Of a stretch of DNA of 33,900 bases, positions 29,876 to 33,900 are shown one piece after another. The DNA lies in assembly GCF_001422405.1 (NCBI RefSeq), contig NZ_LMMV01000010.1, positions 1-33,900 of the forward strand, written 5' to 3'. The DNA is from Pseudorhodoferax sp. Leaf267. Its GTDB lineage: Bacteria > Pseudomonadota > Gammaproteobacteria > Burkholderiales > Burkholderiaceae_C. The translations under genes and the position numbers were made by a program. The notes below the pieces were generated by a model. That model had not been told where the DNA came from, made no database searches, and saw only the letters and a list, made by a program, of their open reading frames with translations. The number at the start of each line of letters is the position of its first letter. Within the stretch, counting starts at the first letter, position 1.

Positions 29876-30844
29876 CTACTCCGGCCGCACGCCGGCCTGG
29901 CGGATCAGGCTGCCCCAGTGCGCGAGCTGGTCGCGCACGTACTGGGCGAACTCCTCGGGCGTCTTCGACGGCCAGACCTCGAATCCCAGCGCGCCCAGCT
30001 TGTCCTGCGTGTCCTTCTCGGCCAGCACGATCTGCAGCTCGGCGTTGAGGCGGTCCACGATGTCCTTGGGCACGCCGGCCGGGCCGAAGATGCCGTTCCA
30101 CGAGGTCAGATCGAAGCCCTTCACGGTGGCGCCCACGGGCATCACGCCGGGCAGGATCTTCGACTCGCGCGCGGTGGTGACGGCCAGCGTGCGCACCTTG
30201 TCGGTCTTCATCATCGCCATGCCCGAACCGAGGTCGGCCACGTAAACCTGCACCTGGCCGCCCACCAGGTCGGTCATGGCCTGCGGGCTGCTCTTGTAGG
30301 GGATCTGCGCGATGTCCACGCCGGCGATGCGCTTGATGGTCTCCATCGCCACCAGCGAGGTGCTGTTGGGCGTGGCGTACGACAGCTTGCCGGGGTTCGC
30401 CTTGGCATGGTCGATGAGTTCCTGCAGCGTCCTCGCCGGCACGCTGGGGTGCACGGCCAGTGCGAACGGCAGCTCGCCCACGCGCGCCACGGGCGTGAAG
30501 TCCTTCACCGGGTCGTAGCGCAGCTCCTTGTACAGCGCAGGGTTGGCCGAATGCGAGGTATTGGTCGTCATGAACAGCGTGTAGCCATCCGGTTTGGCCT
30601 TGGCCACGAACTGCGCGGCCACCTGCGCATTGGCGCCGGGCTTGTTGTCGATGACCACCGGCTGCTTGAGCCGTTCACCCAGCTTCTGGGCCACCGTGCG
30701 GGCCACGGCGTCGGTGCCGCTGCCGGCCGCGAAGGGCACGACCAGCGTGACGGGTTGGGTGGGATAGGTCTGGGTCTGTGCCTGGGCCGGGGCCAGCACG
30801 GCCGCGAGGGCCAGCGCCAGCAAGGGGCGACGTGAAATCCGCAT
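29876..30844 (-). CDS. Bug/TctC-family periplasmic solute-binding protein
   Basis: A 322-residue binding protein of the Bordetella-uptake-gene (Bug, TctC) family, which binds carboxylates in the periplasm. It has a signal peptide (MRISRRPLLALALAAVLAPAQA) and the family motifs YPTQPVTLVVPFAAGSGTDAVAR, VVIDNKPGAN and KPDGYTLFM. The start ATG has AGGAGA at the right distance; an upstream in-frame ATG at 30913 was rejected because it would bury the signal peptide. No TctAB membrane partners are encoded here, as is common for Bug proteins. First gene of the Bug-CaiB-cupin-dehydrogenase operon, so the bound compound is probably the one activated by the CoA-transferase. Confidence 0.93.
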   Translation of the reverse strand: MRISRRPLLALALAAVLAPAQAQTQTYPTQPVTLVVPFAAGSGTDAVARTVAQKLGERLKQPVVIDNKPGANAQVAAQFVAKAKPDGYTLFMTTNTSHSANPALYKELRYDPVKDFTPVARVGELPFALAVHPSVPARTLQELIDHAKANPGKLSYATPNSTSLVAMETIKRIAGVDIAQIPYKSSPQAMTDLVGGQVQVYVADLGSGMAMMKTDKVRTLAVTTARESKILPGVMPVGATVKGFDLTSWNGIFGPAGVPKDIVDRLNAELQIVLAEKDTQDKLGALGFEVWPSKTPEEFAQYVRDQLAHWGSLIRQAGVRPE

Positions 30845-30973
30845 GGGCTTGTCTCCTGTGGGATGAGGGCGAAACGCGCCCGCATCTTGCGCAAGGCAAG
30901 CATTCGTGTCCAATTGGCCTTTCGGCTGGCACGATTGGTTTTGCGAATGGTTGCGCGGCGGCCGCCGCGCCGC

Positions 30974-31678
30974 TCAGCGCCCGTCGATCAGCACTGGCCG
31001 GCGGATCTCGGCCAGCCGCGCCTGGTCGTAGACCGGCTGCGGCGGCATGCCGTCCAGGTGGGCGATGTCGGCCCAGCCCACGATGTCGAGCCGGTGCACG
31101 TCGGCATCCACCACCACCTGCACCTGGTTCACGCCGCCGTTGGGAATGTGGCTTTGCCGCGGGCCGTCCAGCGGCAGCGCATGCGAGGCGCGCCAGACCA
31201 TGTCGAGCACTCCACCGTGCGTGACCACCACCAGCGTCTGCCCGGCATGCGACTCGACCAACTCGCGCAGGCCCTGCAGCACGCGCGACTGGAAGCCGCG
31301 CGTGCTCTCGCCGCCCTTGAACGCGTAGTCGGCCTGGAAGTTGATCCACTGGTTCCACGCCGCGGGGTGGCGCTGCTTGATCTCATCCACGCTCAAGCCG
31401 TCCACCTCGCCGAAGCTCTGCTCGCGCAGCAGGGCCATCTCCAGCGGGTCCGGCGCGCCGCGGCGGGCCAGCAGCTCGGCCAGCGGCTCGGCCGTCTGCC
31501 GCGCGCGCGACAGGTCGCTGCTGATCACGCGGTCCACCTGCCCCAGCGCCAGCCGGCGGCCCACGCGCTGGGCCTGCTCGTGGCCGGTGGCGTTCAGTGG
31601 GATGTCGACCTGCCCCTGGAAGCGCAGTTGGCGGTTCCAGTCGGTTTCACCATGGCGGACGAGGATCAATCGGGTCAT
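30974..31678 (-). CDS. Histidine phosphatase superfamily protein (phosphoglycerate-mutase-like)
   Basis: A 234-residue member of the histidine phosphatase superfamily. The catalytic motif LVRHGETDWN is at residues 6-15 (phospho-accepting His9), with SSDLSRARQTAEPLA, the acid residue region LREQSFGEVDGLS, and the second catalytic His in VVTHGGVLD. The pattern fits the broad-specificity phosphatases (GpmB/CobC-like) rather than dPGM glycolytic mutase. The ATG at 31678 was chosen. A perfect GC palindrome lies 4 bp past its stop. It diverges from the alpha/beta hydrolase, 73 bp apart. Confidence 0.9.
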   Translation of the reverse strand: MTRLILVRHGETDWNRQLRFQGQVDIPLNATGHEQAQRVGRRLALGQVDRVISSDLSRARQTAEPLAELLARRGAPDPLEMALLREQSFGEVDGLSVDEIKQRHPAAWNQWINFQADYAFKGGESTRGFQSRVLQGLRELVESHAGQTLVVVTHGGVLDMVWRASHALPLDGPRQSHIPNGGVNQVQVVVDADVHRLDIVGWADIAHLDGMPPQPVYDQARLAEIRRPVLIDGR

Positions 31679-31751
31679 GCCTGAATTATCCTGACGACCC
31701 ATGTCACAGGGCTTTGAATTGCAACAGTCTCACCCTGCATATCGAGAATAA

Positions 31752-32462
31752 ATGAGCAAATTGATCCTGATCCCTGGCCTGGCCTGCGACGCGGGCATGT
31801 GGCGCGACCAGTTGCCGGGCCTCACCCCCGACTGGCACGCCGAGGTGACCGACGTCGCCACGCGCTGCCCCAGCATCGAGGCCATGGCGGCGGCCTTGTT
31901 GGCCGAGCATGCCGGCGCGCTGGTGCTGTGCGGCGCGTCCATGGGCGGCATGGTGGCCATGGAGGCGGCGCACCAGGCGCCCGACCGCATCCGCGGCCTG
32001 GCGTTGCTGGGCACCTCGGCCCGGCCCGAGACGCCGGACATGCAGGCCCTGCGCGAGCAGGCCATCGCGCTGTTCGAACAGGGCCGCGCCGAAGAAGTGC
32101 TGCGCGCCAACGTGGCGTTCGCATTCGACCGCCAGCACCCCGACCTCAAGGCCCTGGCCGCGCGCTACTTCGCGCTGATCCTGCGGGCCGGCACCGACCA
32201 GCTCGTGCGGCAGAACCGCGCCGTGATCGCCAGGCCCGATGCGCGCCAGCACCTGCGCCAGGTGCGCTGCCCCACGCTGGTCGTGACCGGCCTGGCCGAC
32301 AGCCTGACGCCGCCCGACTGCGCGCGCGAGATCGCCGGACTGGTGCCCGGCGCCGAGCTGCACCTGGTGCCGCGCTGCGGCCACATGCTGACGATGGAGC
32401 AGCCCGACGCGGTCAACGCGCTGCTGCAGGGCTGGCTGGCGCGGTTGCCCGCCGCCACTTAG
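31752..32462 (+). CDS. Alpha/beta hydrolase
   Basis: A 236-residue alpha/beta-hydrolase fold enzyme. The oxyanion/N-terminal motif LILIPGLACDAGMW is present, the nucleophile elbow is GASMGG (Ser at about residue 64), the acid is probably Asp in GLADSLTPP, and the catalytic His is in RCGHMLTMEQP. The triad is complete, so it should be active as an esterase, lactonase or related hydrolase; the substrate is unknown. The gene begins in a relatively AT-rich stretch (GCATATCGAGAATAA) and ends overlapping the convergent coaD by 4 bp. Confidence 0.88.
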   Translation: MSKLILIPGLACDAGMWRDQLPGLTPDWHAEVTDVATRCPSIEAMAAALLAEHAGALVLCGASMGGMVAMEAAHQAPDRIRGLALLGTSARPETPDMQALREQAIALFEQGRAEEVLRANVAFAFDRQHPDLKALAARYFALILRAGTDQLVRQNRAVIARPDARQHLRQVRCPTLVVTGLADSLTPPDCAREIAGLVPGAELHLVPRCGHMLTMEQPDAVNALLQGWLARLPAAT

Positions 32463-32959
32463 CCGTTCTTGAGGCTGCGCACCTTCTCGACCAGGCAGCT
32501 GAACACATAGGGCGAGACGAACTTGTCGACCTCGCCGCCCAACGTGGCGATCTCGCGCACGAAGGTGCTGGAGATGAACTGGTACTTGTCGCCCGGCGTC
32601 AGGAACACGGTCTCGACCTCGGGCATCAGCGAGCGGTTCATGCCGGCGAGCTGGAACTCGTAGTCGAAGTCGGTCACCGCACGCAGGCCGCGCACCATGG
32701 CCTTGGCGCCGCGCGCGACCACGAAGTCGCGCACCAGGCCCGAGAAGCTCTCGACCGTCACATGCGGATAGGGCCGCACCGAGTCGCGCACCATGTCCAG
32801 CCGCTCGTCCAGCGAGAACAGTGCCTTCTTGTGGTGGCCCGCCGCGACCGCGACGATCACCGAGTCGAACAGCTGCGCCGCACGGCGCACCACGTCTTCA
32901 TGGCCCAGGGTCATGGGGTCGAACGTGCCGGGGTAGACGGCGATCACCTTGGGTTTCAT
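32459..32959 (-). CDS. coaD: Phosphopantetheine adenylyltransferase
   Basis: Penultimate step of coenzyme A synthesis: ATP plus 4'-phosphopantetheine gives dephospho-CoA. The 166-residue protein is of standard length. It has the nucleotidyltransferase motif YPGTFDPMTLGHEDVV (TxGH), the RGLRAVTDFDYEFQLAGMNR segment and ISSTFVREIA. The ATG at 32959 gives the usual MKPKVIAVYPG start. It lies 61 bp downstream of rsmD on the same strand, the common rsmD-coaD arrangement. Confidence 0.97.
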   Translation of the reverse strand: MKPKVIAVYPGTFDPMTLGHEDVVRRAAQLFDSVIVAVAAGHHKKALFSLDERLDMVRDSVRPYPHVTVESFSGLVRDFVVARGAKAMVRGLRAVTDFDYEFQLAGMNRSLMPEVETVFLTPGDKYQFISSTFVREIATLGGEVDKFVSPYVFSCLVEKVRSLKNG

Positions 32960-33020
32960 GTGCTTCCTGCTGTGAGGGCTTGTCTCGTATAGGGCGCTGG
33001 GCCCCGCGGCTGGCGCGCGA

Positions 33021-33650
33021 TTATGCAGCGCGCTCCAGCAGGTGGGCATGCACGGCGCCGGCCTTCAGATGGCGCGCCAGCACTAGTCCCTGCGCGGCCA
33101 GCCGCTCGGTGGTCCACAGCTCGGGCGCCTCCAGATAGATGCGGCCCGTGGGCGCCAGCACGCGCAGCGCGGCGGCCAGCGCCTTGTCGTAGATGGGGGC
33201 TTCGAAAGGCGGGTCCAGGAACACCAAGTCCACCGAATCCGGCGCCAGCCGGCCCGCCAGCGCGATGCCATCGCCACGCGCGATCTGCACCATGGTGGCG
33301 GCCAGCCGCGTCTGCACCTTGGCCAGCTGCGCGAGCAGGCCCGCGTCGGACTCGAACATGCGCACATCGACCGCGCCGCGTGACGCGGCCTCGAAGCCCA
33401 GCGCGCCGCTGCCGGCGAACATGTCCACGCAGCGCCAGCCCGTCAGGTCCTGGCCCAGCCAGTTGAACAGCGTCTCGCGGACGCGGTCGGGCGTGGGGCG
33501 CAGGCCGGCGACGTCTGCCACGGGCACGCGCGTGCGCTTCCATTGGCCGCCGATGATGCGGATCTCGCCAGGCAGGCGGTTGCCGTGCCGTGGGGCGGGC
33601 GCGGGCTTGGACTTCGGCTTCGGCTTGGTGGTTTGGGGCTTGGTGGGCAT
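33021..33650 (-). CDS. rsmD: 16S rRNA (guanine(966)-N2)-methyltransferase RsmD
   Basis: Methylates G966 of 16S rRNA using S-adenosylmethionine. The 209-residue protein has a basic, Pro/Lys-rich N-terminal tail (MPTKPQTTKPKPKSKPAPAP) longer than in Escherichia coli, then the family motifs EIRIIGGQWKRTRV, RPTPDRVRETLFNWLG, the SAM site DMFAGSGALGFEAASRG, and the catalytic FLDPPFEAP. Upstream (33651-33787) is about 137 bp of non-coding sequence up to the IS end, presumably holding its promoter; in related genomes an M16 peptidase gene is often next, and here the IS takes that place. Confidence 0.95.
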   Translation of the reverse strand: MPTKPQTTKPKPKSKPAPAPRHGNRLPGEIRIIGGQWKRTRVPVADVAGLRPTPDRVRETLFNWLGQDLTGWRCVDMFAGSGALGFEAASRGAVDVRMFESDAGLLAQLAKVQTRLAATMVQIARGDGIALAGRLAPDSVDLVFLDPPFEAPIYDKALAAALRVLAPTGRIYLEAPELWTTERLAAQGLVLARHLKAGAVHAHLLERAA

Positions 33651-33787
33651 GGGGGGAGCTTACGACAGGGGCGGGCGGCACTTGGGGCGCGCGGGACCGT
33701 GCGCGCGCTTGCGGCGCGGAATCTGAGGCGACCGCAGTTCGTTGTAATCAGCGCATTGGCTTGTTCGTTGAATGTCCGAAACAGTAG

Positions 33788-33900
33788 GGCGGTTTCAAAC
33801 TTGAAGTGCAACGCCGGCAATGAGATCCGCAGTGAGTTGCGAGGACACTTCATGCGGGGAGTGGAAGTTGAGGATTTTGCGCGGACGGTGGTTGAGCATG
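33788..33900 (-). mobile_element. Right end of a second, inverted IS30-family insertion sequence (runs off the window)
   Basis: Reverse complement of bases 1-113 with two mismatches. The similarity ends at 33788; beyond it the two flanks differ (TAGCCC versus CTACTG read outward from the element). This copy points leftward into the window, so the two elements have their transposase 3' ends facing each other across 33.7 kb of chromosome. Confidence 0.8.
33795..33899 (-). CDS. IS30-family transposase, C-terminal fragment (second copy)
   Basis: Encodes the same 34-residue C-terminus as the left-edge copy and is cut by the window edge. It differs by one residue: the conserved Phe in HEVF is Ser (TTC to TCC), and one Ser codon is TCG in place of TCA. 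The Phe is well kept in this motif among IS30 transposases, so the change could weaken the enzyme. Confidence 0.78.
   Translation of the reverse strand: MLNHRPRKILNFHSPHEVSSQLTADLIAGVALQV

Noticed and set aside
33443-33853. 136-residue leftward frame crossing the IS end and rsmD
   Set aside because: It crosses the IS boundary and is out of frame with both the transposase and rsmD.
1-33900. Composite transposon carrying the whole window
   Set aside because: The content is ordinary chromosome including essential ribosomal and CoA genes; inverted IS copies alone do not show mobility.
1-33900. CRISPR arrays, tRNA, rRNA or prophage genes
   Set aside because: No regularly spaced repeats, no cloverleaf sequences and no phage structural or integrase genes were found on reading both strands.

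Overview
The window is a 33.9 kb, very GC-rich, densely coded stretch of bacterial chromosome. Gene content points to a betaproteobacterium of the order Burkholderiales, probably Comamonadaceae: tandem cphA'/cphA cyanophycin synthetase genes, a Bug/TctC-type solute-binding protein beside CaiB, a Gram-negative trimeric-type porin, ErpA downstream of rplM-rpsI, and the rsmD-coaD pair. The genus cannot be fixed from the sequence alone. I see no rRNA, tRNA, CRISPR array or prophage. No stretch over 300 bp lacks a gene; the longest gaps are about 170-190 bp (26926-27056 plus the small ORF region, 21195-21372, 20190-20361).

Both ends of the window lie inside copies of one IS30-family insertion sequence. 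The first 113 bp and the last 113 bp are inverted copies differing at two positions, each encoding the last 34 residues of the transposase. The chromosome segment therefore sits between two oppositely oriented IS copies.

Left block (142-8732): a cyanophycin (Asp-Arg storage polymer) locus. Rightward are cphA' (a synthetase paralogue with a ruined Mur-ligase P-loop and no C-terminal Mur domain) and cphA (complete synthetase). Divergent from them are an unusual ABC exporter with an N-terminal PH-like region and zinc ribbon, then a DUF1854 protein overlapping it by 4 bp, then an unrecognised Ala/Pro-rich protein. Next comes minCDE (8810-10661), which places the division site, followed by creA and an MFS exporter.

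Middle block (12874-19719): a secreted DUF1800/DUF1501 pair, a convergent and translationally coupled diacylglycerol-kinase / metallophosphoesterase / PAP2-phosphatase trio, an EamA transporter with an apparent ATT start, and a GFA-family protein. The leftward rplM-rpsI-erpA group (19824-21194) has a clear sigma70 -10 box and two good intrinsic terminators. Upstream of it lies a membrane Ser/Thr kinase with a Cys-rich periplasmic tail.

Right block (22994-33650): rlmJ, a porin, a DMT transporter, a LysR regulator beside what looks like the stump of its lost divergent target, and a compact leftward catabolic operon (Bug binding protein, CaiB CoA-transferase, cupin, acyl-CoA dehydrogenase). These are followed by a histidine phosphatase, an alpha/beta hydrolase, coaD and rsmD.

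The strongest candidate for a little-studied system is the cyanophycin locus with its dedicated ABC exporter/DUF1854 pair and non-standard CphA'. The lipid kinase/phosphatase trio, the Cys-tailed kinase and the truncated LysR partner are second-tier leads.
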